This document shows positions 46,242 to 54,405 of a DNA stretch of 64,000 nt, one piece after another. Made by a program: the position numbers and the translations under genes. The notes beneath the pieces were generated by a model, which saw only the letters and a program-made list of their open reading frames with translations, was not told where the DNA came from and did no database searches. Location of the stretch: NCBI GenBank assembly GCA_910574015.1, contig CAJSYQ010000014.1:17394-81393 (forward strand), given 5' to 3'. Every line of letters begins with the position of its first letter. Position 1 is the first letter of the stretch. The DNA is from Eubacteriaceae bacterium. GTDB taxonomy: Bacteria > Bacillota > Clostridia > Lachnospirales > Lachnospiraceae.

Positions 46242-46706
46242 TTATTCCCACACCTTTGCCACCACATCTGCTTCCCTCAAATACATATCTTCCCAGTATC
46301 GGGAGTCAAAGGAATTATTAACATTATCCCCCAGTACAAAATACGAATTGTTCGGTACTACAACCACCTGCCAGTTACGTTTTGGAATCACCCAGCCCTG
46401 AGTATATGTGAGTTTTTCCAAATCTACAGTATCTCCGCCCACAGCAGCAATCCGCTTCACCAACAACTCACCACCCCGCCGGAATACAATGACATCCCCC
46501 TGCTCCAAGCCCGGATACACTCTGGAAGCGATTAAAAAACTGCCTTTCTTCAGCGTCGGCTCCATAGATTCCGTTGGCACATACCCGGCTAATAATACTG
46601 TATGGAATAAAATCCATGTCAGTATACTGACACCCACCGGAAACATCCACCACCAAAATCCTTTCTTTTTAAATGGTCGTCTCCTACCCTGTTTTCTTTG
46701 TTCCAT
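46242..46706 (-). CDS. lepB: Signal peptidase I
   Basis: A 154-residue type I signal peptidase: one TM helix (FPVGVSILTWILFHTVLL), catalytic Ser in VPTESMEPTLKKGSF, catalytic Lys in ELLVKRIAAVGGDTV, and the box YFVLGDNVNNSFDSRYW. The start at 46706 is preferred over an ATG two codons earlier because of GGAG spacing. It overlaps the sigma-factor gene by 23 bases. A dedicated peptidase in an adhesin-sortase cluster probably processes the adhesin. Confidence 0.92.
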   Translation of the reverse strand: MEQRKQGRRRPFKKKGFWWWMFPVGVSILTWILFHTVLLAGYVPTESMEPTLKKGSFLIASRVYPGLEQGDVIVFRRGGELLVKRIAAVGGDTVDLEKLTYTQGWVIPKRNWQVVVVPNNSYFVLGDNVNNSFDSRYWEDMYLREADVVAKVWE

Positions 46707-47241
46707 ATCCATACTCCTCTGCCATCTGCCGCAGTTCCTCCTGCTCCCTCAGATACTTTCTTGCTTTCGATACCCATGCACAGACGAGATTTGCCCTCAC
46801 GCCAAACCATTCACCAATCTCCCTGCTGGTATATCCTTTCTCCATCAACAACATTGCACGGATGCCTTTTTTCGTAGATGCGGGCACCAATCCCTGCGCC
46901 TCCTTTAGTATTTTCTGCAGGACAATCTGCAGTTCTTTATCATCATTATCATAAAAATCCCCTGTCTCCGGCAGGACATCGACTACTGTTTCCCTCTTTC
47001 CCTTTCGGGTAGAGGAAACCAGGGCATCGCAGATTTCATTCCAGATCAGCCGGTAGGCATAGGTGGAAAAGCACCCGCCCCTGTCACTGACCACTGCCTT
47101 ACACAGACCGATACAGCCAATCTGGAACAAGTCTTCCCTGGAATACATGCCGTGTTGGAAAGTCCCGTGAACTTTATCGGAAATGACCTTATGTACCAGA
47201 CCCATATTCTCTTCCGTCTTTTTTCTCTCTTCCGCATTCAT
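46684..47241 (-). CDS. Sigma-70 family factor
   Basis: A 185-residue sigma factor. Region 2 is recognisable (REDLFQIGCIGLCKAVVSD; FSTYAYRLIWNEICDALVSS) and region 4 helix-turn-helix follows (GYTSREIGEWFGVRANLVC). It lacks region 1.1. It is upstream of and overlaps lepB, so it may direct transcription of the secretion and adhesin genes or of other parts of the ICE. The promoter sequence it reads is unknown. Confidence 0.88.
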   Translation of the reverse strand: MNAEERKKTEENMGLVHKVISDKVHGTFQHGMYSREDLFQIGCIGLCKAVVSDRGGCFSTYAYRLIWNEICDALVSSTRKGKRETVVDVLPETGDFYDNDDKELQIVLQKILKEAQGLVPASTKKGIRAMLLMEKGYTSREIGEWFGVRANLVCAWVSKARKYLREQEELRQMAEEYGYGTKKTG

Positions 47242-47296
47242 TCCGCCTCTCCTCCTTTTCAGTCCATGTCCTCATCGATAGAAAACGCTATGGTTC

Positions 47297-47776
47297 TCAG
47301 GGCACATTTTGCTCCATTTCCATTTTTCCGCTTCCCCGAATTACCCGAAACGGATTTTCTTTCCGGGATTTTAGCAGCTTTATGCTTTCCTCAATAACCT
47401 GCCTACAATAATATTCACCCAGATGCCCAATGTGTGCTTCCGACATCGGGGCGCTGATGATGTCTGCCAGCCACTGGTAGGCATCCTGCTTGTCCATCAG
47501 ACCGGATTCATACAAACGGTTAAAGTAACGGTGTGCCTCCCTCCTCAGTGACCGGAGATTGTGGTCCGCCAGACTCCCCATCGGCTTTTTTGTCCCCTTA
47601 TGCGCCCGAACATAGGCATCACATTCCGGATACCTTGCACATACATAAAGCATGGTTCGGTTTTTGTTATCGCGATAGATTCCATCCGCACTGCGGAATA
47701 CCACCGGACTGCCGCAGTACGGGCAGCACATCTGCTTTTTCTGATTCCCTTTCTTTTTTCTTTTTTTCGCATTCAT
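47297..47776 (-). CDS. DUF3268-like zinc-finger protein
   Basis: A 159-residue protein with CCPYCGSPVVFRS and YVCARYPECDAYVRAHKGTK, the two cysteine pairs of a topoisomerase-like zinc finger, followed by a helical region with HRYFNRLYESGLMDKQDAYQ. This resembles the DUF3268-type zinc-finger family found in ICEs and phages. The ATG at 47776 follows GGAGG; a longer reading frame runs upstream through the terminator hairpin and is rejected. Probable DNA-binding role; details unknown. Confidence 0.74.
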   Translation of the reverse strand: MNAKKRKKKGNQKKQMCCPYCGSPVVFRSADGIYRDNKNRTMLYVCARYPECDAYVRAHKGTKKPMGSLADHNLRSLRREAHRYFNRLYESGLMDKQDAYQWLADIISAPMSEAHIGHLGEYYCRQVIEESIKLLKSRKENPFRVIRGSGKMEMEQNVP

Positions 47777-47854
47777 GGCATTTTGCCTCCTCTCATAGAA
47801 AAACTCTGGCAAGATTATTTTAAGCCAATATTTTTTCCCAATAAAATAAGCCGC

Positions 47855-47917
47855 AAAAAAAACATACAGAGCCAATGGTGCTGGAATTTTGGTGTCTCAT
47901 CCAGTCATTGACTCTGT
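47855..47917 (-). terminator. Long leader terminator before zinc-finger gene
   Basis: ACAGAGTCAATG pairs with CATTGGCTCTGT as a 12-bp outer stem, with CTGGA and TCCAG pairing inside, then eight T on the minus strand. It lies about 145 bases after a consensus promoter and before the zinc-finger gene, so it attenuates this operon or ends a short RNA. Confidence 0.78.
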
Positions 47918-48056
47918 ATTCTATTTCTGCAACCTTCCGGCTCATATGTTCAACAAGTCTGCGCTATTGTGGACTTACTCTGTGTGCGAAAATCCGTAAC
48001 GATTCCTGCAGGTCTGCAGGTCTCGAAAGCCTGAACGCAACCCTTGTTACAGTTTC

Positions 48057-48085
48057 AGTATAACAGGGGCTTGCACGGTTGTCAA
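48057..48085 (-). promoter_or_regulatory. Consensus promoter of the sigma/lepB operon
   Basis: Minus-strand TTGACA, 17 bases, TATACT. This is the best SigA promoter in the window. Its leader of about 275 bases holds the strong terminator at 47855-47917 and tandem CTGCAGGT strings near 48007-48020. Confidence 0.85.
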
Positions 48086-48184
48086 GCCTTATAAGAATAT
48101 TTTTTGTGATTACATTAAAAAAGTTCCTTTATGGCTTTTTATCCCCCAAAAATATACCAGTCTGACGAAACCACCGCCAGAAAC

Positions 48185-48760
48185 TTATTCATCCTCATCA
48201 TAGTCCTCTTCGTCATCATCCTCCTGATCTTCTCTTCGTTTCTGGATGATATGGATGGCGATCAGTCCACCGACAGCCACTGCCATCCCAACAGAAAAAA
48301 AGACAAGATGCTTGATGGGAATACCAGTAATCGTTCCTGCCCGCTCTTCCTGCCGCTCTGCACCAGTTTCAGAATCTGTTCCCCTGTCAGTAGACAGTGC
48401 TCCTGCCTGTTCTTCCGATGCGGATCTTTGGGTTGCTGGAACCTCACTGCCATCATTCGTATTTTCAGTCAGCATGCAGGTCAGTATGTAGCGGCGACTT
48501 CCACCAAGCTCTGTCCTCAGCACGCCATCTCCTCCTACCGTTATTGTCCCTGGATACAGACCGGCATCGGTTTTTAACTGAAACTCCCTTCCGGCCCATT
48601 CCTTTCCCAACTGCACCTCTAACTGTTCTGCTTCCATCACCTGTATCTCCGTCCCCTCTGTCCCCTGGTTTTCAGCCGAAACGGAGATCCCATTTCCCAA
48701 TGCGGCAGCTAACATGCCTGCAAGAGCCAGTGCTGCCAGTTTCTTTTTTACTGCTTTCAA
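48185..48760 (-). CDS. Secreted, C-terminally anchored conjugation-locus protein
   Basis: A 191-residue protein starting at TTG (GGAGG nine bases upstream). A signal peptide (LAALALAGMLAAALGNGISVSA) is followed by a small beta-rich domain, a Ser/Glu-rich linker, one TM helix (HLVFFSVGMAVAVGGLIAIH) and a very acidic tail (EDDDEEDYDEDE). It therefore sits in the membrane with the acidic tail inside. It is the last gene of the conjugation operon in this reading direction. Family unknown. Confidence 0.7.
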   Translation of the reverse strand: MKAVKKKLAALALAGMLAAALGNGISVSAENQGTEGTEIQVMEAEQLEVQLGKEWAGREFQLKTDAGLYPGTITVGGDGVLRTELGGSRRYILTCMLTENTNDGSEVPATQRSASEEQAGALSTDRGTDSETGAERQEERAGTITGIPIKHLVFFSVGMAVAVGGLIAIHIIQKRREDQEDDDEEDYDEDE

Positions 48761-48775
48761 GTCCTTACCTCCTTT

Positions 48776-50239
48776 TCATCTCGGCGCCGCGATATGGGTA
48801 ATCGCTCCCCAGATCCGATTGGAATCATTGTTAATTCCCAGTATCTGCACAGTTACGCGGGACCCCCTCGGCGGGCGGCCCCTTTTCGGGTAACTGCAAA
48901 GGCAGTCAATGCCACCATCCAGTGCCACAAAGACACCGTTGGTATCCACCATGCTCACCGCCCCCACATACCGGTTGCCAACGGAATACCTGCGAAGTGC
49001 TTTCTCATAAGGATTTTCTCCAGCCTGCTTCACCGATGCCGTTACCCGGATGTTGCTTCGGTCACTCCGGTCCACGCTCAGTACCTTGACCAGTATCCTC
49101 TGTCCAGACTGGAAATACATCGCCGCATCCATCCACCTTTGGTAGCTCAGTTCCCGGAGCGGGATATACACCTCCAGACCGAACAGATCCACAAAAATAC
49201 CTGCCCGGATCACCGATACGACTCTTGCTTCCGCACACAAATCCGAATAAATCCGATAATTGCCATCCCGGTCTGTGCCCAGATAGTATTCTTTTCTTCT
49301 GGCACGCATGGCATCGAGCCTGCTTGCCGCCGCAATCCCAGACTGGGGATCAATGCCCTTGACGATATAATCCACCTCAGCACCAAGCCGTTTGTTCAGC
49401 ATGTCGTGCAATACATCTTCCGGCAGCCTCCCCCGGAAATCGTCTGGTGCTTCCACCGCCTCTTCTGCAGGAATGATGATTTTGAACTCACCGTGGTAGA
49501 TGACTGCCAGAGAACGGCTCTGGTTACTTTCCTGCCGTTCCACTCCCTGAATCGTCCCCGTCAGGATTCTTCCCGTCTTCTGGGACTCCATTAAATCCAG
49601 CAGGTCATTCCTCGCTTTTTCGGCTTCAGTTTCGGCTACCAAGTGCCCGTCGATAGCAAGCACCTGTGCTGAAGCCAGTCTGACAGATCCAGTATTTTTC
49701 CTAGCTCTTCGACGCCTTTTACCTTCACCGGGACCCTGAGCCGTTTGATTCTGCCCCTCTGTGTCAGACTGGTTCTGAATCTCATAATTTTTGACTGATT
49801 TAGCTGTGGCATCTGCAGTATTCATGGTCTGAGCCGACTCTGTGTCAGACTGACTCTGATTTCCGGAACTTTCATGCAGATCTAACGCGTCTTCAGGCGA
49901 ATACACTTTGTCTTCAAGGTCTTCTGAACCAGTCTGGGGTATTTCTTCACCGACGCCCGCTTCCGACATCTCCTGAGCCTCTTCTGTATCAGACTGGCTC
50001 TCCTTTTCGGAATCTGCCTCCTGCCCCTTCGTTCCGGCTGATGCCATCCCCTGATTATCTGAATTTTCCATGTCAGTCTGGGAAATCTCTTCACCGCTGT
50101 TTTCACCCTCGGTACCCTCTGTATGATTTATATCCGAGTCTGATAAAACAGCCTCTTCCCGCCCATCTGGAGTCCTGTCCATGGTTTCTTCTGACTTTTC
50201 TTCCACTACTTCTGGTTTTTCTGCTTTCTTTCTTGGCAT
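48776..50239 (-). CDS. S1-domain protein with long acidic N-terminus
   Basis: A 487-residue protein. The first 170 residues are acidic and low-complexity with repeated QSDTE strings. A basic patch (KRRRRARKN) follows, then three stretches that look like OB/S1 RNA-binding folds: YIPLRELSYQRWMDAAMYF, VKVLSVDRSDRSNIRVTAS, and YVGAVSMVDTNGVFVALDGG. Such ICE proteins are often labelled ribosomal protein S1 by similarity. The role is unknown; RNA binding or anchoring of the conjugation machinery is possible. It lies between virD4 and a secreted-protein gene. Confidence 0.75.
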   Translation of the reverse strand: MPRKKAEKPEVVEEKSEETMDRTPDGREEAVLSDSDINHTEGTEGENSGEEISQTDMENSDNQGMASAGTKGQEADSEKESQSDTEEAQEMSEAGVGEEIPQTGSEDLEDKVYSPEDALDLHESSGNQSQSDTESAQTMNTADATAKSVKNYEIQNQSDTEGQNQTAQGPGEGKRRRRARKNTGSVRLASAQVLAIDGHLVAETEAEKARNDLLDLMESQKTGRILTGTIQGVERQESNQSRSLAVIYHGEFKIIIPAEEAVEAPDDFRGRLPEDVLHDMLNKRLGAEVDYIVKGIDPQSGIAAASRLDAMRARRKEYYLGTDRDGNYRIYSDLCAEARVVSVIRAGIFVDLFGLEVYIPLRELSYQRWMDAAMYFQSGQRILVKVLSVDRSDRSNIRVTASVKQAGENPYEKALRRYSVGNRYVGAVSMVDTNGVFVALDGGIDCLCSYPKRGRPPRGSRVTVQILGINNDSNRIWGAITHIAAPR

Positions 50240-50264
50240 ATCTCATCCTCCATAATTTTATTTT

Positions 50265-50305
50265 CAAGTTCCCTCTGGGAAACTTGTTAAGCAAACTTGT
50301 TTGCT
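50265..50305. repeat. Two small hairpins before S1-domain gene
   Basis: CAAGTTCCC with GGGAAACTTG, and AGCAAAC with GTTTGCT, occur back to back. They lie between the virD4 terminator and the S1-domain gene ribosome site. The AACTTGTT loop of the second also occurs at 58646-58681. Confidence 0.5.
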
Positions 50306-50324
50306 TTGCCTCCTTATTTCCATC

Positions 50325-50349
50325 AAAAAAAGCACCTCCTTCGAGATGC
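50325..50349 (-). terminator. Terminator after virD4
   Basis: GCATCTC and GAGGTGC form a 7-bp stem with GAAG loop, followed by seven T on the minus strand. It lies 14 bases past the virD4 stop. Confidence 0.72.
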
Positions 50350-50362
50350 CGGTTAATCGCTA

Positions 50363-52243
50363 CTAAAAATCCGCAGGCGGCTGTGCCGAACGGTACAGAC
50401 TTTTCTCTCTTTGCATTGTCTTTTTCACTTCCCTCTTTTCTGACTGGGGCACTTCCCTCACCTCCTCCCCGCCAAAGCCAGTCTGGGAACATGCCGCGGG
50501 ACTCACCTGCGGCTGGTAATCCATAATCGAAACGCTGGCCATCTTTTCTGCCATCGGGTGCTTTGTGTAATCCAGCTTGTTTAATTTCAGGATGTTGCAG
50601 CCCCGGACAATGCAAAGCAGCTCTGTATTTGGCAGCCGCAATACCTCATCCGGGGTCAGCAGCTTTCTTTTGCCCTGCCCCTGCGTCTGGCGGTACTGGG
50701 GAATTACCTGAGCCAGCGCGATGGTCTGTCTGGTCGTCATCGTGGAACTCACCTCAATGCTCATCTCCCCGCTGCGCCCCGAAAAATACTCTGCCGTCAC
50801 ATCATCCGTGCAGCCAAGCATCAGCTGGATGTCGCAGTTGCCGATGATTTCAGCCCAAAGGTTATTGCCATAACGGTTCTGCAGCTGCCCCAGACTCTGC
50901 ACCGCCATCATCACCCGGATGTCCCTGGAACGGATAACGCTTAATGACCTCGCAAAATCCGATCCGTCTGCCGCCCCGCCAATCCGCCCGATATTGTTAA
51001 ACTCATCTAAAATCAGATTTACCGGGATATCGCAGTGTCCGCCCGGTCTTGCATCCGCATGCCGGGTCAGTTTGATAAACAGCAGCGAAAAAAAGAGCGA
51101 CGACAGGAATGCCATCGTGGTGTCCTGGTCGCTCAGTATAATATAATAGGCACATCGTTTGCTTCCCGGTGCAGCAAGGTCAATGTCAGACCGACTCGTA
51201 ATCCCCTGCACCTCCTTGTTCTGAAGTACCTGCAGTCTGGTGCCTAATCCCTGTATGATTCCAGAACGCACCGTGTCACTGGACTGGGCAAATAAGTTAT
51301 AGGGCGCCCTTGCCGGATGGTCCAACGGCAGTTTTTCAAATAAAGCCGTCAGCTGCCTCTCGGTATTGCGGGTCAGCATCTGGTAGACTGCCGGAAGGTG
51401 CTTCGCATCCGGACTGCGGCTGGGATCTAAATCCACTAGCAGAATCAGCGCCTTTAAGAGATTGCCCTCCCCGTTATCCCAGAAGTGGTCGCCCTTGCCG
51501 TTACTGGTGTTGCCGATGATGATGTTCGTGAGCATCTGTGCCATCAGGGTATTCCCATGTAAGTCTGACATGCAGTTCCACGAATCCCCGTGCTCCGGGT
51601 TGACCAGATTAAAGACCTTGACTTCATATCCCGCCTGCCGGTACATCTCCGAAGTGTCATTGTACAGTTCGGCTTTGGGATCGGTGATTACCACCGATTC
51701 TCCCCTCTTTAATGCCTGAAACAAGGCGTTTCGGATAACGGCTCTTGATTTCATGGTACCGGATGCACCAAAGATGGCAATGTGCCGGTTCAGTCTGGTA
51801 TCCTTTGGCATACAGACTGTCTTTCCCTCATACTCGCCTAGAATCACCCCCTCTGCTCTGGCTGGCGCCGTCACCTCCATGATTTCCTTTAACTCCTTCT
51901 CACTCATCCATTTGGCTGTACCGTAAGTTCCTGTTTTACTTTTCTTAAATCCCCTCGGATCATACTCTTTGCTGTCAAACTTATCATGGAACCGGACATA
52001 GAGAACCACCGCCACACCAAAAAGAATGGCTGCCACCATACCCTTCAGTCCATTTTTTGTAAAGGCATGTCGGATGCAAACCAGCATATTCCAGTCTGGC
52101 GGTTTTATGACGGATATGCCCTCCCCGCCAGGCCATGCCTGATATCCCGCAATCAACTGCCCCAGTATTCCTCCCAGATACAACAGCCCGCCCGTTCCCA
52201 GAATGACAGAGAGAATGATTCCGGCTTTTTTGCGTTTATCCAT
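50363..52243 (-). CDS. virD4: VirD4-type conjugal coupling protein
   Basis: A 626-residue coupling ATPase. Two N-terminal TM helices (around IILSVILGTGGLLYLGGILG and GMVAAILFGVAVVLYV) are followed by Walker A at about residue 161 (IAIFGASGTMKSRAV) and Walker B at about 411 (VNLILDEFNNIGRIGG), plus FARSLSVIRSRDIRVMMAVQ typical of TraG/VirD4. It should bring the relaxase-DNA complex to the secretion channel. GGGAGG ribosome site and normal length. Confidence 0.93.
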   Translation of the reverse strand: MDKRKKAGIILSVILGTGGLLYLGGILGQLIAGYQAWPGGEGISVIKPPDWNMLVCIRHAFTKNGLKGMVAAILFGVAVVLYVRFHDKFDSKEYDPRGFKKSKTGTYGTAKWMSEKELKEIMEVTAPARAEGVILGEYEGKTVCMPKDTRLNRHIAIFGASGTMKSRAVIRNALFQALKRGESVVITDPKAELYNDTSEMYRQAGYEVKVFNLVNPEHGDSWNCMSDLHGNTLMAQMLTNIIIGNTSNGKGDHFWDNGEGNLLKALILLVDLDPSRSPDAKHLPAVYQMLTRNTERQLTALFEKLPLDHPARAPYNLFAQSSDTVRSGIIQGLGTRLQVLQNKEVQGITSRSDIDLAAPGSKRCAYYIILSDQDTTMAFLSSLFFSLLFIKLTRHADARPGGHCDIPVNLILDEFNNIGRIGGAADGSDFARSLSVIRSRDIRVMMAVQSLGQLQNRYGNNLWAEIIGNCDIQLMLGCTDDVTAEYFSGRSGEMSIEVSSTMTTRQTIALAQVIPQYRQTQGQGKRKLLTPDEVLRLPNTELLCIVRGCNILKLNKLDYTKHPMAEKMASVSIMDYQPQVSPAACSQTGFGGEEVREVPQSEKREVKKTMQREKSLYRSAQPPADF

Positions 52244-52273
52244 TTATGAGTTCCTCCCTGCATTTTGATCCCA

Positions 52274-52316
52274 AACAAAAAAGGCATATGGGATTTTGAC
52301 AGATTCCATACACCTT
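52274..52316 (-). terminator. Terminator between toxin gene and virD4
   Basis: AAGGTGTATGG pairs with CCATATGCCTT (with G-T pairs) and TTTTTTG follows on the minus strand. It may end the RelB/RelE unit or regulate entry into virD4. Confidence 0.7.
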
Positions 52317-52338
52317 TATGTCATTTGTTCTATTCTGT

Positions 52339-52668
52339 TTACAGCACCGTATGCTCCTGCAGCTGTGCATCCGCATCCCTGCCCGCATACATGACCCGGA
52401 TCACTGTCACGAGTGCTGCCGCCTCATCCGAAATATAAAAAACCAGGTAATGATCCACCGGCATGACTCTCATTCCCCTGCCATGCCACGATTCTTTTTC
52501 ATATCGGCGGAATTTTTCAGGAAATTCCCCAAGCATTTCGATATGCGCTTCCAGCCGGTCTAACTGCCCGGAAGCATGATCCGGTGCCAGCAGCTCAAAG
52601 GCAATATACTCATAGATTTCCCGCAGGTCAGTTTCCGCCTGACCGCTTATTTCCACTTCATACATCAT
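52339..52668 (-). CDS. RelE/ParE-type toxin
   Basis: A 109-residue RelE/ParE superfamily protein (QAETDLREIYEYIAFEL; MRVMPVDHYLVFYISDEAAA; VTVIRVMYAGRD). It overlaps the antitoxin stop by four bases, as usual for these pairs. A second ATG one codon later is possible. Toxic activity, mRNA cleavage or gyrase inhibition, is not distinguishable. It may help maintain the ICE. Confidence 0.84.
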   Translation of the reverse strand: MMYEVEISGQAETDLREIYEYIAFELLAPDHASGQLDRLEAHIEMLGEFPEKFRRYEKESWHGRGMRVMPVDHYLVFYISDEAAALVTVIRVMYAGRDADAQLQEHTVL

Positions 52669-52973
52669 ATCCCGTAATCTCTGCGGATATCAGCAAATGC
52701 CTGTGTCGCAGGCTTCGTCTTTCCCGCCGTCATATCCGCATATCCTTTCCCCAGCTCCGCATCCAGTTCCGTCTCAGAAAGCTTTGCCACATTGACCGGC
52801 CTTGCAGGTGGGATTTTTACCTCAAATGGAATCCCACGGTTTAAGATAATCTGCTTATAAAACATATTAATTGCGTTTGAGGCCGGAATACCAAGCGCTG
52901 CCAAAATGCTTTCTGCCTCTTCCTTGACTTCTGGCTCTATTCTTGCGTACAAATTTGACGTTTTTGCTGCCAT
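52665..52973 (-). CDS. RelB/DinJ-type antitoxin
   Basis: A 102-residue antitoxin: ribbon-helix-helix N-terminus with NLYARIEPEVKEEAESILAA and NAINMFYKQIILNRGIPF, then a flexible tail (RPVNVAKLSETELDAELGK). The ATG at 52973 is chosen; the frame extends upstream through the promoter and is not credible there. It is translationally coupled to the toxin. Confidence 0.86.
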   Translation of the reverse strand: MAAKTSNLYARIEPEVKEEAESILAALGIPASNAINMFYKQIILNRGIPFEVKIPPARPVNVAKLSETELDAELGKGYADMTAGKTKPATQAFADIRRDYGI

Positions 52974-53022
52974 AGTATCACACATCCTTTCGTAATCTGT
53001 ATGATTTCCTGTTTCTGCTTTT

Positions 53023-53051
53023 ATTATACCAATCTGTGCGCACAATAGCAA
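53023..53051 (-). promoter_or_regulatory. Promoter and palindromic operator of the antitoxin gene
   Basis: Minus-strand TTGCTA, 17 bases, TATAAT. The spacer contains the perfect 10-bp palindrome TGTGCGCACA at 53035-53044, a likely site for RelB or RelBE autorepression. Confidence 0.7.
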
Positions 53052-53076
53052 TACATTTTTAACTTTGTTTAAACTA

Positions 53077-54216
53077 TCACCGTCCCCCCTTCCCAAGCGC
53101 TGCCTCCAGCAGCTCCATTCCGATGGTCTTGTAGCCCATCCTGTCGCCAAGATATTCCCTGAGAAACCCCAGCTGGTGCGGGTAGCAGACCACCTCGTAC
53201 CTTTTATCACCTCCTGTTACCGCCTCTTTGAACCGGATCAATCTTGCCAGGTCACTGTCCAGATGAGAAAACACATACACGCCATCCACAAAAGCGTCAT
53301 ACTCAAAAATTCCTCTATCGAATGCCAGGCTCTCCTCATCAAACAACGCTTCCCGCATATTTCTTTTCCAGTCTGGGAGCATGAGCATCTTCATCTGGCG
53401 GATACCCAGTTCGTTCATGGCGATAAAATAAATATGCTGGTAAATCCCGTCAAACCGGAACTCCAGCCGTTTACTCTCCTCGGAAGCAAGCAGCGTCTTT
53501 AACGCCACATCCCCAGACTCACCAAATAAAATGGCGGAATCAACCTCCTGGACTCCGGCATTCATCCTGCCAAGTTCCATCAGGCTGTGCAAGGCTTTGA
53601 ACTCCCCCATGCCGCTCCATTTCATGGCGCTCGCCCTGGTATTATATACCGCATAACAGCCTCCGGGGGAAAACACGGCCCCCGCCATGCGGGTAAACAT
53701 GGTCTTGTTCATCTCCGCTTCGCCCACTCTTTTAATATCCTTTGCCAGATAGTATGCGGGTTTCTCAGGTACCACATGGTATAATCCCCTGTTCTGTAAC
53801 TGGGGCAGCACATACGGCCGCACCTCCAGACCGGCCTTCATGCACAGAACCGCTGCTTCCGCAACCCGGTGATGCCGCTCCCTGTGTGCCTTATCCCCTG
53901 GAAACCGGTGGTTCCAGAAAGAGCGCATGTAATACCCATACGCATCCGGATGCACCCATTCCAGTATGGCAAGGCCAGCCTTATAAAACCGGATGGATTT
54001 CTCCCTGCCTTTTCCTGTTATGGTAAGCAAACGGCAGGCATGCTCTTCTCCTGTTTCATCATTGCGGAACGTCTGAGTTACAGTCAGTTTACGGACCAGC
54101 TCCTTCATCACCCGCTCCTTACCAAGCAGGCAAAGGGAGTGTGCCGGATATTCCCCCACTAAAGACAGCACCGTAACGAGCCGATGCACGTGGCTCGTTG
54201 CAGAGAAATGTATCAT
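53077..54216 (-). CDS. Replication-relaxation-like winged-helix ICE protein
   Basis: A 379-residue protein. The N-terminus (VHRLVTVLSLVGEYPAHSLC) reads like a winged helix, then a large alpha/beta part (KSIRFYKAGLAILEWVHPDA; FKALHSLMELGRMNAGVQEV; IYFIAMNELGIRQMKMLM). It resembles ICE proteins annotated as replication-relaxation or MobC-like. A start at an internal ATG (MKELVRKL) with a better site is possible, but the upstream residues look part of the domain. Role in DNA processing is inferred. Confidence 0.66.
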   Translation of the reverse strand: MIHFSATSHVHRLVTVLSLVGEYPAHSLCLLGKERVMKELVRKLTVTQTFRNDETGEEHACRLLTITGKGREKSIRFYKAGLAILEWVHPDAYGYYMRSFWNHRFPGDKAHRERHHRVAEAAVLCMKAGLEVRPYVLPQLQNRGLYHVVPEKPAYYLAKDIKRVGEAEMNKTMFTRMAGAVFSPGGCYAVYNTRASAMKWSGMGEFKALHSLMELGRMNAGVQEVDSAILFGESGDVALKTLLASEESKRLEFRFDGIYQHIYFIAMNELGIRQMKMLMLPDWKRNMREALFDEESLAFDRGIFEYDAFVDGVYVFSHLDSDLARLIRFKEAVTGGDKRYEVVCYPHQLGFLREYLGDRMGYKTIGMELLEAALGKGGR

Positions 54217-54277
54217 GGCGGCTCACCACCGAACCGAAGCAAACGGCAGGTACGAGCCGAAGCGCTGTTACGAATGA

Positions 54278-54309
54278 TTCCGACAACGTGACTGCTCTCT
54301 TTGTCGGAA
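54278..54309. other. Perfect 9-bp hairpin between ICE genes
   Basis: TTCCGACAA and TTGTCGGAA form a 9-bp inverted repeat with a 14-base spacer. There is no T tract. Otherwise 54217-54405 has no supportable gene. Confidence 0.45.
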
Positions 54310-54405
54310 TTTCGCCCCGCTGTCCGGCTGAAAATCCAAGGAACCAGAAGCCTTTGCACACATTTCACCCATATGTCATTTTTCCCAGCTGAATCTGCCC
54401 CGTTT

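Noticed and set aside
47895..48050. Possible small open frame in the leader of the sigma/lepB operon
   Set aside because: No ATG with a convincing ribosome site precedes the terminator, so a leader peptide could not be supported.
53086..53210. Upstream part of the long antitoxin reading frame
   Set aside because: It runs through the antitoxin promoter and palindrome and across the end of the next gene; the ATG at 52973 fits RelB/DinJ length.
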